Positions 37,784 to 47,175 of a stretch of 64,000 nt of DNA are shown here, one piece after another. The notes below the pieces were generated by a model. The model ran no database searches. It was not told where the DNA came from and saw nothing but the letters and a program-made list of their open reading frames with translations. Origin of the DNA: Rhizobium binae (GTDB taxonomy: Bacteria > Pseudomonadota > Alphaproteobacteria > Rhizobiales > Rhizobiaceae); assembly GCF_017357225.1 (NCBI RefSeq), contig NZ_CP071604.1, positions 189,001-253,000 on the forward strand, read 5' to 3'. Every line of letters starts with the position of its first letter. Position 1 is the first letter of the stretch. The position numbers and the translations under genes are program-made.

Positions 37784-38886
37784 TCGGCGGCTTCCTTCAA
37801 ATCTTCGCCCCTGTTGCGGGCTGCTTCGAATTGGCGGCGCATGCGGCGGACGAGATCGAGTTCGGCCTGGAAGTCCACATAATGCGGAAGTTTCAGATGC
37901 TCGACGAATCCGGTCGCCTGGACGTTGTCAGAATGGGAGATGACGAATTCTTCGTCCTGGGCCGGCGCAGTGATATCCTCGCCGAGCTCTTCAGACCGTA
38001 ATGCGCGATCCACCAGTGACATCGCCATCGCCTTGCGCTCGCTCTGGCCGAACACCAAGCCGTAGCCACGGGTGAATTGCGGCGGCGCCTTGGCCGAGCC
38101 CTTGAACTGGTTGACCATCTGGCATTCGGTGATCTGGATGACGCCGAGCGAGACGGCGAAACCGAGTTCCGGCACGTCGAATTCCACCTCGACCTCACCG
38201 ATGCGGATCTCGCCGGTGAAGGGATGGTTGCGGCCATAGCCGCGCTGGGTGGAATAACCGAGCGCCAGCAAAAAGCCTTCGTCGCCGCGGGCGAGCGCCT
38301 GCAGGCGAAGGTCGCGGCTCATCGGAAATTCCATCGGCTCGCGCGTCAGGTCGCCGACCTCGTGATCCTCGGGCATGTCGCCGTCGGCCTCGATCAGGCC
38401 TTCCTCGCCGAGAATTTCGGAGACGCGCATGACGCGGCCGGCCTCGGCGGCGCGCTGGGCCGGTGTCTCGACCGCCTCGTCGGCAAGCAGCGAAGGATCC
38501 AGCAATCGGTGCGTATAATCGAAGGTGGGCCCGAGAAGCTGGCCGCCCGGCAGATCCTTGTAGGTCGCCGAGATGCGCCGTTCGATCGTCATACCAGCCG
38601 TGTCGAGCGGCCTGGAATAACCGAAACGCGGCAGCGTCGTGCGATAGGCGCGCAGCAGGAAGATCGCCTCGATCATATCGCCGCGCGCCTGGCGGATGGC
38701 CAGAGCGGCGAGCGTCCGGTCGAAAAGCGAGGCCTCGGCCATGACGCGGTCGACGGCGAGCGCCAGCTGCGCGACGATCTGGTCGATACCGATCGCCGGC
38801 AGCGAACGGTCGCCGCGGCGGCGGTCGGCGAGCAGGCGGTGGGCATTGGCGATGGCGGCCTCGCCACCCTTGACGGCAACATACAT
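37780..38886 (-). CDS. phnI: C-P lyase core subunit PhnI
   Basis: A 368-residue core subunit; in E. coli PhnI acts as a nucleosidase and, with PhnG, H and L, attaches the phosphonate to ribose triphosphate. The N-terminus MYVAVKGGEAAIANAHRLL and the region GYSTQRGYGRNHPFTGEIR are family hallmarks (quoted in part). No membrane or signal segment is visible. It lies 4 bases after phnH and overlaps phnJ by 4. Confidence 0.95.
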   Translation of the reverse strand: MYVAVKGGEAAIANAHRLLADRRRGDRSLPAIGIDQIVAQLALAVDRVMAEASLFDRTLAALAIRQARGDMIEAIFLLRAYRTTLPRFGYSRPLDTAGMTIERRISATYKDLPGGQLLGPTFDYTHRLLDPSLLADEAVETPAQRAAEAGRVMRVSEILGEEGLIEADGDMPEDHEVGDLTREPMEFPMSRDLRLQALARGDEGFLLALGYSTQRGYGRNHPFTGEIRIGEVEVEFDVPELGFAVSLGVIQITECQMVNQFKGSAKAPPQFTRGYGLVFGQSERKAMAMSLVDRALRSEELGEDITAPAQDEEFVISHSDNVQATGFVEHLKLPHYVDFQAELDLVRRMRRQFEAARNRGEDLKEAAE

Positions 38887-38890
38887 CAGC

Positions 38891-39499
38891 TCAGATCTCC
38901 GTTGCTGTGATCTTGGTGGTGCGCGGCAGGCAGAGGAAGCGCTCGGCCGATGTCAGCACGATGTCGATGCCGCGCGGAAAGAGCGCGCGGTTCTCGGTCC
39001 AGAGCCGCAGAAAGGTTTCCGGCAGCCCGAGGGGCGCAATTTCGGCGACGCTCTGGATGCCGGGACCGATCAGCGCCAGCCTGCGCCCACCCTCGAGTTC
39101 GGAAAGTTCGATGACGAGCGTCGTCGAACGGTCGGGATATTCCTGCGTGCCTGAGGCGAAAAGGCCGAAGGGGCAAAGCGCGGCGCCGGCTTCGGTGAAG
39201 GCGAAGCGTGCCTCGGCCTTCTCCGTGGTCACCGGCGCGCCGGTGTGGAAGCCGAGCCACTCCGGCACGGCCGATTTCGTCAGCCCCTGGGAAAGCCAGA
39301 CCGGCGTATCGTGGTCGCAGAGCGTCAGCGCGATCGCGCCGGCGGCAACGCCGAGCGGCACAGGCGGCGCGACATCGGGCTGAACGGTCTGGATCGTCCC
39401 GGGACGGGCGGTTCCGTCCATCAGCATCTTGAAGACGCTCTGGGCATGGAAGACCGGCTCGGCAAAGCCGCCGGTCAAGGCTTCCGTCTTGAAGTCCAT
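38891..39499 (-). CDS. phnH: C-P lyase core subunit PhnH
   Basis: A 202-residue subunit of the PhnGHIJ core, PLP-transferase-like in fold but without the lysine. GGFAEPVFHAQSVFKMLMDG starts the protein, typical of PhnH; FPRGIDIVL and FLCLPRTTKI close it. The start overlaps the phnG stop by one base, showing coupling. Confidence 0.95.
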   Translation of the reverse strand: MDFKTEALTGGFAEPVFHAQSVFKMLMDGTARPGTIQTVQPDVAPPVPLGVAAGAIALTLCDHDTPVWLSQGLTKSAVPEWLGFHTGAPVTTEKAEARFAFTEAGAALCPFGLFASGTQEYPDRSTTLVIELSELEGGRRLALIGPGIQSVAEIAPLGLPETFLRLWTENRALFPRGIDIVLTSAERFLCLPRTTKITATEI

Positions 39500-39975
39500 C
39501 AGTTGTCCCCCCGCACCATGGTGAAGAAATCGACGCGGGTCGCCGCCGTCTCGTCGGCCTTGCGGCGTTCGGCATCGGCGATCCGCTCAGTGATCGGCAA
39601 AAGCAGCGCCCGTTCGACGAAATCCTTCGTCGCCTCCTCCTGCCAGAGCGCATCGAAGATCGCTGCCAGCCGCGCCTTCTCGCGGTCGGTGCCGAGCGCC
39701 TGCGCGTGGCCGACCGAGCCGGAGTCGAGTCGGACCGTCGCGCGCGTCACCGTCACCTCGCCAAGATTGAAGGGAGCGCCGCCGCCGCCGATGCGTCCGC
39801 GCACCATCACCAGCCCGGTCTCCGGTCCGCGCACCGCATGCGCCGAAGGCTTTTGCGGCAACGCATTCCAGGCCGCCGAGAGTTCGCTGCGTTCTGCGCG
39901 CGCCAGCAGATCGGCGGCGCGCTTGCGCCCCGATGCCGTCTGTGACGCAGCGTTGTTGCTGTCCGCTGATATCAT
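39499..39975 (-). CDS. phnG: C-P lyase core subunit PhnG
   Basis: The 158-residue first core subunit, needed with PhnHI and L for ribose-phosphonate triphosphate formation. The segment PETGLVMVRGRIGGGGAPFN and GEVTVTRATVRL are characteristic; DFVERALLLP lies near the C-terminus. GAAGGGA is 8 bases before the ATG at 39975. A perfect palindrome (likely PhnF operator) and a PHO box lie upstream, so the lyase operon begins here and reads leftwards to phnL and the transferase. Confidence 0.95.
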   Translation of the reverse strand: MISADSNNAASQTASGRKRAADLLARAERSELSAAWNALPQKPSAHAVRGPETGLVMVRGRIGGGGAPFNLGEVTVTRATVRLDSGSVGHAQALGTDREKARLAAIFDALWQEEATKDFVERALLLPITERIADAERRKADETAATRVDFFTMVRGDN

Positions 39976-39992
39976 CGCCGCTTCCCTTCAAA

Positions 39993-40010
39993 TGTCTATT
40001 GATATAGACA
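39993..40010. promoter_or_regulatory. Probable PhnF operator
   Basis: TGTCTAT-N4-ATAGACA is a perfect 7+7 palindrome 17 bases upstream of phnG, in the divergent phnF/phnG control region. GntR/HutC-type regulators bind such sites, with central GTCTA/TAGAC half-sites. Bound PhnF would block phnG transcription. Confidence 0.7.
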
Positions 40011-40045
40011 ACCATACAAGCTATACTTAGTCCTAAATCGATGCC

Positions 40046-40062
40046 GTGACAAGCGTGTGACA
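40046..40062 (-). promoter_or_regulatory. PHO box upstream of phnG
   Basis: On the minus strand TGTCAC occurs twice (40062-40057 and 40051-40046) with exact 11-base spacing, as in PhoB sites. It lies about 70 bases upstream of phnG, and about 35 bases upstream of the PhnF operator. Confidence 0.75.
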
Positions 40063-40154
40063 TTCTGCAGAGCGGCGGTCTTCTCAGGCGCGTGAAGGAT
40101 GCTGTAATTCCTCGAATTCGATCGAAGGCGTGAAATGGCAGGGCAGGGGATGGA

Positions 40155-40892
40155 ATGGCGGGACTGACTCAGGTGCAAAGGCAGACCGGCGTGGCGCTCT
40201 GGCGCCAGATCGCCGACCGGATTCGTGAGGCGATCGGCAATGGCGCCTATGATGAAACCGGAATGGTGCCGCCCGAAACCGTCCTGGCGCTGCAATTCGG
40301 TGTCAACCGGCATACGGTGCGCAGCGCTTTGGCAGCCTTGGCTCAGGAAGGCATCGTCCGTGCGGTGCAAGGTCGCGGCACGCTGATTGAACGCAAGGAG
40401 CGACTGAATTTCCCGATCACCAGACGCACGCGGTTTACCGCCGGCATCGGCGATCAGGCGCGCGAGATGCGCAGCCTGCTGTTGGATGAGGTGAAGGAGG
40501 AGGCGAGCGCCGAGGTCGCCCGCTGGCTGGGGCTGAAGGCGGGCGCAAGGGTGATCCGGCTGGAAACGCTGCGCGAGGCCGACAAGCGGCCGGTGTCAAA
40601 GGCGACGAGCTGGTTTCCCGCCGAGCATTTCGCCGGGATCGGCGAGGCCTATCGCAAACATCAATCGATCACCAAGGCTTTCGCCGACCTTGGACTGGGG
40701 GACTATGTCCGGGCGACGACCGAGGTGACTGCGGCGCATGCCGACACGGCTGATCTGGCCGATCTCGAACTCACCCCCGGTGCGATTCTGCTGATCGCCA
40801 AGGCGATGAATACCGATCTCGACGGCGTGCCGGTGCAATATTCAATCAGCCGGTTCGCGGCCGACCGGGTCCAGTTCACGATTGAGAACTAA
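40155..40892 (+). CDS. phnF: GntR/HutC-family regulator PhnF
   Basis: A 245-residue regulator of the phn genes. The N-terminal winged helix (about 10-75; LWRQIADRIREAIGNG, PPETVLALQFGVNRHTVRSAL in parts) binds DNA, and a UTRA effector domain (about 90-240) binds the ligand. It is divergent from phnG, with the probable operator between. By analogy with characterised PhnF it would repress until a phosphorus signal is sensed. It is convergent with gpmA; a perfect terminator hairpin separates them. Confidence 0.93.
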   Translation: MAGLTQVQRQTGVALWRQIADRIREAIGNGAYDETGMVPPETVLALQFGVNRHTVRSALAALAQEGIVRAVQGRGTLIERKERLNFPITRRTRFTAGIGDQAREMRSLLLDEVKEEASAEVARWLGLKAGARVIRLETLREADKRPVSKATSWFPAEHFAGIGEAYRKHQSITKAFADLGLGDYVRATTEVTAAHADTADLADLELTPGAILLIAKAMNTDLDGVPVQYSISRFAADRVQFTIEN

Positions 40893-40894
40893 GG

Positions 40895-40926
40895 ACGGCC
40901 TTCCCTGTCGGTGCAGGGAAGGCCGT
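40895..40926. terminator. Bidirectional terminator between phnF and gpmA
   Basis: A perfect 13-bp stem, ACGGCCTTCCCTG (40895-40907) with CAGGGAAGGCCGT (40914-40926), and a 6-base loop lies between the convergent stops. T runs are short on both sides. Confidence 0.75.
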
Positions 40927-40931
40927 GGGAT

Positions 40932-41567
40932 TCAGTGTGCGCCGGACATGTCGCCGAGCACTTCCTTGGAAGCGACGGTGGAATCGGCGTTCAGCTTGTA
41001 GACCATGGGAACGCCGGTCGCGAGATTGAGGGCGAGCACGCCTTCTTTGCTCAGCTTGTCCAGCACCATGACGAGCGAGCGCAGCGAATTGCCGTGTGCG
41101 GCGACCAGCACTTTCTCGCCGCGCAGCACCCGCGGCAGGATTTCGGTGAGGTAATAGGGCCAGACGCGGGCACCGGTATCGCGCAGGCTTTCGCCGCCGG
41201 GAGGCGGTACGTCGTAGGAGCGGCGCCAGATATGGACCTGTTCCTCGCCCCATTTGGCGCGGGCATCGTCCTTGTTGAGCCCGGAGAGGTCGCCGTAGTC
41301 GCGCTCGTTCAGTGCCTGGTCGCGGATCGTCTGCAGGTCGGGCTGGCCGACCTTATCGAGGATGAGCTTCAGCGTGTGCTGGGCGCGCACCAGCGCCGAG
41401 GTATAGGCGACGTCGAATTTGATCCCGTATTCGGCAAGTGCGGCGCCGCCGGCATTGGCTTCCTGAATGCCGAGCTCGGTCAGATCGGGATCCTTCCAGC
41501 CGGTGAAGAGATTCTTCAGGTTCCAGTCGCTCTGGCCGTGGCGAACGAGGACGAGAGTTCCGCTCAT
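40932..41567 (-). CDS. gpmA: 2,3-bisphosphoglycerate-dependent phosphoglycerate mutase
   Basis: A 211-residue glycolytic/gluconeogenic mutase converting 3- and 2-phosphoglycerate. It has the phospho-His motif [12 protein letters not shown] (His about residue 9), [13 protein letters not shown], the acid/base Glu in [11 protein letters not shown] and the second His in AAHGNSLR. It is shorter than the E. coli enzyme (about 250), as is usual in alphaproteobacteria. It follows dapB on the same strand with 21 bases between. Confidence 0.95.
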   Translation of the reverse strand: MSGTLVLVRHGQSDWNLKNLFTGWKDPDLTELGIQEANAGGAALAEYGIKFDVAYTSALVRAQHTLKLILDKVGQPDLQTIRDQALNERDYGDLSGLNKDDARAKWGEEQVHIWRRSYDVPPPGGESLRDTGARVWPYYLTEILPRVLRGEKVLVAAHGNSLRSLVMVLDKLSKEGVLALNLATGVPMVYKLNADSTVASKEVLGDMSGAH

Positions 41568-41588
41568 GAATATATCTCCGAAATGTCA

Positions 41589-42413
41589 TTATTGGGAGGA
41601 AAGCCCGAGCACGTCGAGCATGGAATAGAGACCGGGCTTTTTGTCGCGCGCCCAGAGAGCTGCCTTGATGGCGCCACGCGCGAAGATCGAGCGGTCGGTC
41701 GCGCTGTGCGACAGGCTGACGATTTCGCCTTCTCCGGCGAAAAGCACGGAATGCTCGCCGATGACGGAGCCGCCGCGCAGCGTCGCAAAGCCGATCGTGC
41801 CGGCTTGCCGAGCTCCGGTATGGCCGTCGCGGACCCTCACCGATTTCGAGGCGAGATCGATATTGCGGCCCCTGGCGGCGGCCTCGCCGAGGAGAAGGGC
41901 GGTGCCGGACGGCGCATCCACCTTGTGTTTGTGGTGCATTTCCAGGATTTCGATGTCCCAGTCTGCGGGATCGAGCGCCCGCGCTGCCTGTTCGGCCAGC
42001 ACGCTGAGCAGATTGACGCCGAGGCTCATATTGCCCGACTTGACGATACGGGCATGGCGGGCTGCGGCGGCGATCCGGGCATCGTCGTCCGTCGAACAGC
42101 CTGTGGTGCCGACGATGTGGACGATGCGGGCCTGGGCAGCAAGGCCCGAAAATTCCACCGTTGCTGCCGGTGAGGTGAAGTCGAGCACGCCTTCTGCATG
42201 CAGGAAGGCAGTGAGCGGATCGTCGCCGATGATGACGCCGGTCGGGCCAAGCCCGGCGATTTCGCCGGCATCCATGCCGATAAACGGCGAGCCGGCGCGC
42301 TCGACGGCGGCGTGCAGCATCACGCCTTCGATCGAATGGATGAGCCGGATCAGCGTCTGTCCCATGCGCCCCGCCGCGCCGACCACCACCATTTTCATCG
42401 CAGCATCGCTCAT
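41589..42413 (-). CDS. dapB: 4-hydroxy-tetrahydrodipicolinate reductase
   Basis: A 274-residue enzyme of the diaminopimelate/lysine pathway that reduces the dapA product with NAD(P)H. The dinucleotide loop [17 protein letters not shown] is at the N-terminus. The catalytic segment [19 protein letters not shown] carries the His pair and Lys. It lies 15 bases after the MsbA-type gene and 21 before gpmA, apparently in one transcript. DAP is required for peptidoglycan, so the gene should be essential. Confidence 0.96.
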   Translation of the reverse strand: MSDAAMKMVVVGAAGRMGQTLIRLIHSIEGVMLHAAVERAGSPFIGMDAGEIAGLGPTGVIIGDDPLTAFLHAEGVLDFTSPAATVEFSGLAAQARIVHIVGTTGCSTDDDARIAAAARHARIVKSGNMSLGVNLLSVLAEQAARALDPADWDIEILEMHHKHKVDAPSGTALLLGEAAARGRNIDLASKSVRVRDGHTGARQAGTIGFATLRGGSVIGEHSVLFAGEGEIVSLSHSATDRSIFARGAIKAALWARDKKPGLYSMLDVLGLSSQ

Positions 42414-42428
42414 TTCGGTCTCACCAGG

Positions 42429-44216
42429 TCAGTTTATATCGGAGGCCGAAGGCCTCTGCAGATTGTTGAGGCGAGCGTAAAGACCGTCGCTGACCTTCGC
42501 AAGCGTCTCGTGATTGCCTTCTTCCACGACCCGGCCCTGCTGCATGACGACGATCTTGTCGGCGCGCACCACGGTCGAAAGCCGGTGGGCAATGACGACC
42601 ACCGTGCGTCCGGTCATCGCCTCGTCGAGCGCCCTCTGCACGGCGGCTTCGGATTCGGTGTCCAGCGCCGACGTCGCTTCGTCGAGAAGCAGGATCGGCG
42701 CATTGCGCACCAGCGCGCGGGCGATCGACAGCCGCTGGCGCTGGCCGCCCGAAAGCGTCACGCCGTTTTCGCCGACCGGTGTATCGTAACCCTGCGGCTG
42801 GGCGCAGATAAAATCATGCGCATAGGCAAGCCGCGCAGCCTCCTCCACCTCGGCATCGGTCGCTTCCGGCAGGCCATATCGGATATTGTCGCGGATCGTG
42901 CCCTCGAACAGATAGGGCTGCTGCGAGACGTAGGCGAGCTGCTGGCGCAGTGACTTCTTGGTGATGTGGGCGATGTCCTGTCCGTCGATCAGGATCTGGC
43001 CCTCGCGCGGATCGTAGAAGCGCGGAATGAGGTTGATGACGGTGGATTTGCCGGCACCCGAGGGACCGACCAGCGCCGTCGTCTCTCCGCCTTCGGCGAC
43101 GAAGCTGACGCCGCTCAGCACGCTCTCTTTACCATAGCCGAACGAGACGTTGCGGAATTCGATCCGCGCCTGCGTCACCGTCAGCGGCCCTGCATCCGGC
43201 AGGTCGCGCTGGCGCGGCTCCATGTCGAGCAGTTCATAGATCATCCGCGCATTGACGACGGCGCGCTCCATCTGCACCTGCAGGCGCGCAAGCCGACGAG
43301 CCGGGTCATAGGCCAGCAGCAAGGCGGTGACGAAAGAGAAGAAGGCGCCCGGCGGCACGTTGTAATAGATCGAACGGTAGGCGGCATAGGCAAGCACGCT
43401 GGCAACGGCAAAGCCCGCGAAGCTCTCGGTCAGCGGCGAGGTGCGTTCGGAAAGCCGGGCAATCCGGTTTGCCCGGTTTTCGGCGCCTTTGATCAGTTTG
43501 TTGACCTTGCGCTCCAACTCCTCCTCCATCGTGAAGGCCTTCACGATGGCAATGCCCTGGATCGTCTCCTGCATGGCGCCCAGCACGTGGCTGTTCAGAT
43601 GCACGGCCTCGCGGGTTGCCGAGCGCAGCCGCTTGGAGACGTAACGCAGCGCATAGAGCAGCGGCGGCGCCATGATGAACACGGCAAGGCTGAGCAGCGG
43701 GTCCTGAAGGACCATCACGCCGATCAGCGAAGCGAAGGTCAGAAGGTCGCGCACCGTCGACGTGATCGTCAGGTTGAGCACGTCGCGGATGCCGCTGACG
43801 TTCTGGCTGACCTGTGCGGCGATATGGGCCGAGCGCGCCTCGCTGAAGAAGCCGACGGAAAGTGTCATCAGATGCGCGTAGAGGCGGCGCTGATATCGCG
43901 CGACGATATCGTTGCCGACCTTCGAAAGCGCCACTGCCTGGCCGTAACTTGCAAAACCGCGCAGCACGAAGGCGATAAAGATCGAAAGACAGATGATCCA
44001 GACGACATCGGCGCGGCGATTGGCGAAGGCCTCATCGATGATGGCCCGCATGATCCAGGCGGTGAACGCCGTCGAAAGCGCCACGATGATGAGGCAGGCG
44101 ATCGCGAAGACATAACCCCAGAGATGGTCGCGGCCGTTTTCAGCGATGATGCGCTTCAGGATGCCGGTGACGGTATCGCTGTTGACGCTCTGCTTTCTGC
44201 TTTCCGCCGCTTCCAA
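42429..44216 (-). CDS. MsbA-type ABC exporter (fused permease-ATPase)
   Basis: A 595-residue half-transporter: a six-helix membrane domain (about 1-320) fused to one ATPase. Walker A GPSGAGKSTVINL, signature [15 protein letters not shown] and Walker B LLLDEATSALD are intact; it dimerises to export lipid, drug or glucan substrates. The start at the TTG 44216 is chosen because the earlier frame overlaps the glk region and lacks coding character; AGGA lies about 12 bases upstream. MsbA-like lipid A flipping is possible but not shown. Confidence 0.88.
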   Translation of the reverse strand: MEAAESRKQSVNSDTVTGILKRIIAENGRDHLWGYVFAIACLIIVALSTAFTAWIMRAIIDEAFANRRADVVWIICLSIFIAFVLRGFASYGQAVALSKVGNDIVARYQRRLYAHLMTLSVGFFSEARSAHIAAQVSQNVSGIRDVLNLTITSTVRDLLTFASLIGVMVLQDPLLSLAVFIMAPPLLYALRYVSKRLRSATREAVHLNSHVLGAMQETIQGIAIVKAFTMEEELERKVNKLIKGAENRANRIARLSERTSPLTESFAGFAVASVLAYAAYRSIYYNVPPGAFFSFVTALLLAYDPARRLARLQVQMERAVVNARMIYELLDMEPRQRDLPDAGPLTVTQARIEFRNVSFGYGKESVLSGVSFVAEGGETTALVGPSGAGKSTVINLIPRFYDPREGQILIDGQDIAHITKKSLRQQLAYVSQQPYLFEGTIRDNIRYGLPEATDAEVEEAARLAYAHDFICAQPQGYDTPVGENGVTLSGGQRQRLSIARALVRNAPILLLDEATSALDTESEAAVQRALDEAMTGRTVVVIAHRLSTVVRADKIVVMQQGRVVEEGNHETLAKVSDGLYARLNNLQRPSASDIN

Positions 44217-44340
44217 TAATGAGCTTTCCTGTCTCGACCAAAACGCGGCGCAGGGGCGACGCGTGCTTTTGGCGGGTCTATAAAGAGTTGGGATCGGTTT
44301 GGCTAGAGCGCCCCGCATCAGGGTGGGGCGCGCGCCGGGA

Positions 44341-45366
44341 TCAGCGCCGCCAGCGGCGGCCTTCCGTCGAGACGCCGAAATTTGCCGGCATGCGCGCATA
44401 GGAGGAAAGCCCGGCAAGGGCCGCCAGCGGATGCGTCACCACATAGGTCGGGATGGTGCGAAGCAGCGCGGTGTGCGGCGCCTTGTCCTCGAAAGCCTGC
44501 CGGAATTCCGGTTTCTTCAGGGCCGGGAGGATCTTCTGCGAGATGCCGCCGGAGAGGTAGACGCCACCGCGCGCCATGAAAACCATCGCCATGTCGCCCG
44601 CCACCCGGCCGAGATAGGTGGCAAACAGCGAGACGGTCTCGACGGCGGCCTTGTCGCTGCCGGCAAGCGCGTGCGAGGTGATGTCGGCCGGTTCCTTCAT
44701 CGTCGGCTGGATGCCGTCGACGATACAGATGGCGTTATAGAGGTTGACGAGGCCGCGCCCGCAGAGGATCTGCTCGGCCGAGACGCGGCCTTCGATCGTC
44801 TCGATATGCGGAAAGATATCATAGTCGCGCTTGCTGCGCGGCCCGAGATCGATATGGCCGCCTTCGCCGGGGACCGGGATCCAGCTGTGCTGGGCATGCA
44901 CGAGGCCGCCGACGCCGAGGCCGGTGCCGGGTCCAAGCACGACCCGCGAGGCGACCATGTCGCCGGTGGCGCTGCCGATACGTTCGCGGTTTTCATCCGA
45001 GAGGGCGGCAATCGCCAGCGCCTGCGCCTCGAAATCGTTGACGACGAGCACGTCCTCGATGCCGAGGCCCTCGATCATCGTCTTCGGCCGCACCACCCAA
45101 TCACAATTGGTCAGCGGGATCTCGTCGTCGTTGATCGGGCCGGCGACGGCGAGGATCGCCGAGCGCGGCTGCACGGCGGTCTTGTCGAGCACGCCTTTTT
45201 GGATCGCCTCGTCGATCGTTACGAAATCCGCCGTGCGCACGTTCGGAAACTGTTTCGGTTCGGCATAGGCATCGGTCAGGATGGAAAAACGGGCGTTGGT
45301 GCCGCCGATATCGCCGATCAGGATCGGGAAGGGCAGCGGAGCGATGCTGTGGTGAGATTTTGGCAT
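44341..45366 (-). CDS. glk: Glucokinase
   Basis: A 341-residue E. coli-type glucokinase that phosphorylates glucose to glucose 6-phosphate with ATP. The phosphate-binding loop [13 protein letters not shown] is near the N-terminus and [15 protein letters not shown] is the second ATP loop. [17 protein letters not shown] carries the sugar-contact residues. It lies 17 bases after mgsA on the same strand, a pairing seen in other rhizobia, linking glucose input with a methylglyoxal overflow step. Confidence 0.95.
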   Translation of the reverse strand: MPKSHHSIAPLPFPILIGDIGGTNARFSILTDAYAEPKQFPNVRTADFVTIDEAIQKGVLDKTAVQPRSAILAVAGPINDDEIPLTNCDWVVRPKTMIEGLGIEDVLVVNDFEAQALAIAALSDENRERIGSATGDMVASRVVLGPGTGLGVGGLVHAQHSWIPVPGEGGHIDLGPRSKRDYDIFPHIETIEGRVSAEQILCGRGLVNLYNAICIVDGIQPTMKEPADITSHALAGSDKAAVETVSLFATYLGRVAGDMAMVFMARGGVYLSGGISQKILPALKKPEFRQAFEDKAPHTALLRTIPTYVVTHPLAALAGLSSYARMPANFGVSTEGRRWRR

Positions 45367-45383
45367 GGCCGGTTCCGTGCTGA

Positions 45384-45764
45384 TCAGGCTTCGAGAGTGG
45401 GAAGGAGCTTTATCGCGGTCGCATGGTTGAGCGCCATCGGAATGTCGTAGACGATCGCCAGCCGCATCAGCGCCTTCACGTCGACATCATGCGGCATCGG
45501 CGTCAGCGGGTCGACGAAGAAGATCAAGGCATCGACCTCACCGGTCGAAATCAGCGCGCCGATCTGCTGGTCACCGCCGAGCGGCCCGCTTTTCAGCCTG
45601 GTGACGTCGAGATCGGGAGCGGCATCGAGCACGCGACCGCCGGTCGTGCCTGTCGCGACGATCTTCCAGCGCGAGAGAAGGTCCCTGTTGGCGCGGGCAA
45701 ATGCGGCCATGTCGTCCTTCTTCTGATCATGCGCAATCAATGCGAGGCATTTGCCGCCGGCCAT
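45384..45764 (-). CDS. mgsA: Methylglyoxal synthase
   Basis: A 126-residue enzyme that turns dihydroxyacetone phosphate into methylglyoxal and phosphate. [13 protein letters not shown] contains the active-site His and Lys; the [13 protein letters not shown] loop binds phosphate; [20 protein letters not shown] carries catalytic Asp residues. GGAGGGG lies just before the ATG at 45764; the longer start is rejected. Phosphate inhibits the family, so it may relieve sugar-phosphate load under phosphate shortage. It is upstream of glk in the same transcript. Confidence 0.94.
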
Positions 45765-45848
45765 CAACCCCTCCGAACCACAATTCAATCGATTTGACCG
45801 CTTCTATACCAAGAATTTCCGATTTGAAAGACAGCGCCGGGGCGCTCC

Positions 45849-46928
45849 TCATTGGATCGTCGGCTTGTCGTTCGGAACCGGGCCGACATCCGGCAGTGCC
45901 TCATCGTCATCAGCAGTTGGTGCCGCTGCCGGGGCGGCAGTGAAGGCGGTTGCGGCGGAGGTTTCGCCGTCATAGGTGGCGGCCTGAATCGAAGCGACGG
46001 AAGCGGCGTCGAGCACGGCGGCGCAGGCCTTCGGCAGGTCGGAAACCATCATCTCGCGCGGCGGCTTCGGCGGCTTGGCGTCCGCTTTCGGCGGTTTCGG
46101 CGGCGCCCATGGCGCCGGCGTGAACCACCAGGCGAGCGACTTGTCGCAGCCGTCGCCGGCGGCGACCGGGGCCTGCGACGTGCATCCCGCAGCGCCGGGC
46201 GGGCATTTGAGACGGATGTGGAAATGCGAGTCATGGCCGTATTCCGGCCGTAGCTTGCCGAGATTGGTGCGGTCGCCCGTCCAGGTGTCGCACATCTTCT
46301 TCTTGATCGCCGGATTGACGAAAATGCGCTCCACCTGGGGATAGCTCGCGGCCAGCATCAAGAGTCGCGCGTGCGATTCCGTCCAGACCCGGGGATCGAT
46401 CGTCAGGAACTTGTTCTTCTGCAGCATCGAGGTGAAGGGCAGGTCCTCGCGCTCGTCGGCCGTCATACGGTGCGGCGGCATCGGCGTCAGCCAGACGTCG
46501 GCATCGAGGCCGATCTGGTGCGAGGCATGACCGCTGGGCATCGGCCCGCCGCGCGGCTGGGCGATGTCGCCGACAAGAATGCCCGGCCAGCCGGCATATT
46601 TGGCGGCATCTTGCGAAAACCGTTCCAGCAGCGCGATGGTTACCGGGTTGCCCCAACGGCGATTACGCGAAAGCCGCATCGCCTGCCATGTCGGCCCGTC
46701 GGTAGGCAAAGCCACAGCGCCAGCCATGCAGCCCTTGGCATAAAAGCCGATCGGCTGAGCCAGCCCCTGTGTCGGCAGACTGACGCCGCCGAACAGCGCC
46801 TTGGCGCTGCCCGGGCTCGGCGTCTTCTGCTCGGCGCCGACGTCGCCGGCGGCAAGGCCCGCACCGATTGCGCCGGCAAGCGCCAGTCTGCCGAATCTCC
46901 TGAAAGCCTGAGCGAAGCCGAATGCCAT
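45849..46928 (-). CDS. mepA: Penicillin-insensitive murein endopeptidase MepA
   Basis: A 359-residue exported LAS-type zinc endopeptidase that cuts D-Ala-mDAP cross-links in peptidoglycan. A signal-like N-terminus (about 1-30, AGAIGAGLAAGDVGA) is followed by the catalytic core: HASHQIGLDADVW holds the zinc His and Asp, and GHDSHFHIRLKCP the catalytic and third zinc His. The C-terminal 100 residues are Pro/Lys- and then Ala-rich, with few features, and may be a flexible tail. The gene stands alone, divergent from yejA. Confidence 0.9.
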   Translation of the reverse strand: MAFGFAQAFRRFGRLALAGAIGAGLAAGDVGAEQKTPSPGSAKALFGGVSLPTQGLAQPIGFYAKGCMAGAVALPTDGPTWQAMRLSRNRRWGNPVTIALLERFSQDAAKYAGWPGILVGDIAQPRGGPMPSGHASHQIGLDADVWLTPMPPHRMTADEREDLPFTSMLQKNKFLTIDPRVWTESHARLLMLAASYPQVERIFVNPAIKKKMCDTWTGDRTNLGKLRPEYGHDSHFHIRLKCPPGAAGCTSQAPVAAGDGCDKSLAWWFTPAPWAPPKPPKADAKPPKPPREMMVSDLPKACAAVLDAASVASIQAATYDGETSAATAFTAAPAAAPTADDDEALPDVGPVPNDKPTIQ

Positions 46929-47175
46929 GCTGTTCCCCTGAGAAGTGATTTGCCTGCGAATCTAACGTGAAAAAAGATTTCGGTGAATCGATGATTTGCC
47001 GGGTGGGCGCTGGAGGAGGCGGTGACGGATCGCCGCAGCGCCTCAGGCATCGAGGATCTCAGACACGGCCTGGCAGCTTGAATATTTCGCGGGCCTGGCA
47101 AAAATCAAACTCTTACCTGTTTTTCGCCTGTATTTCTCGTATTGTCGAACCATCAATATTCAGGGGAAAGTGGGA

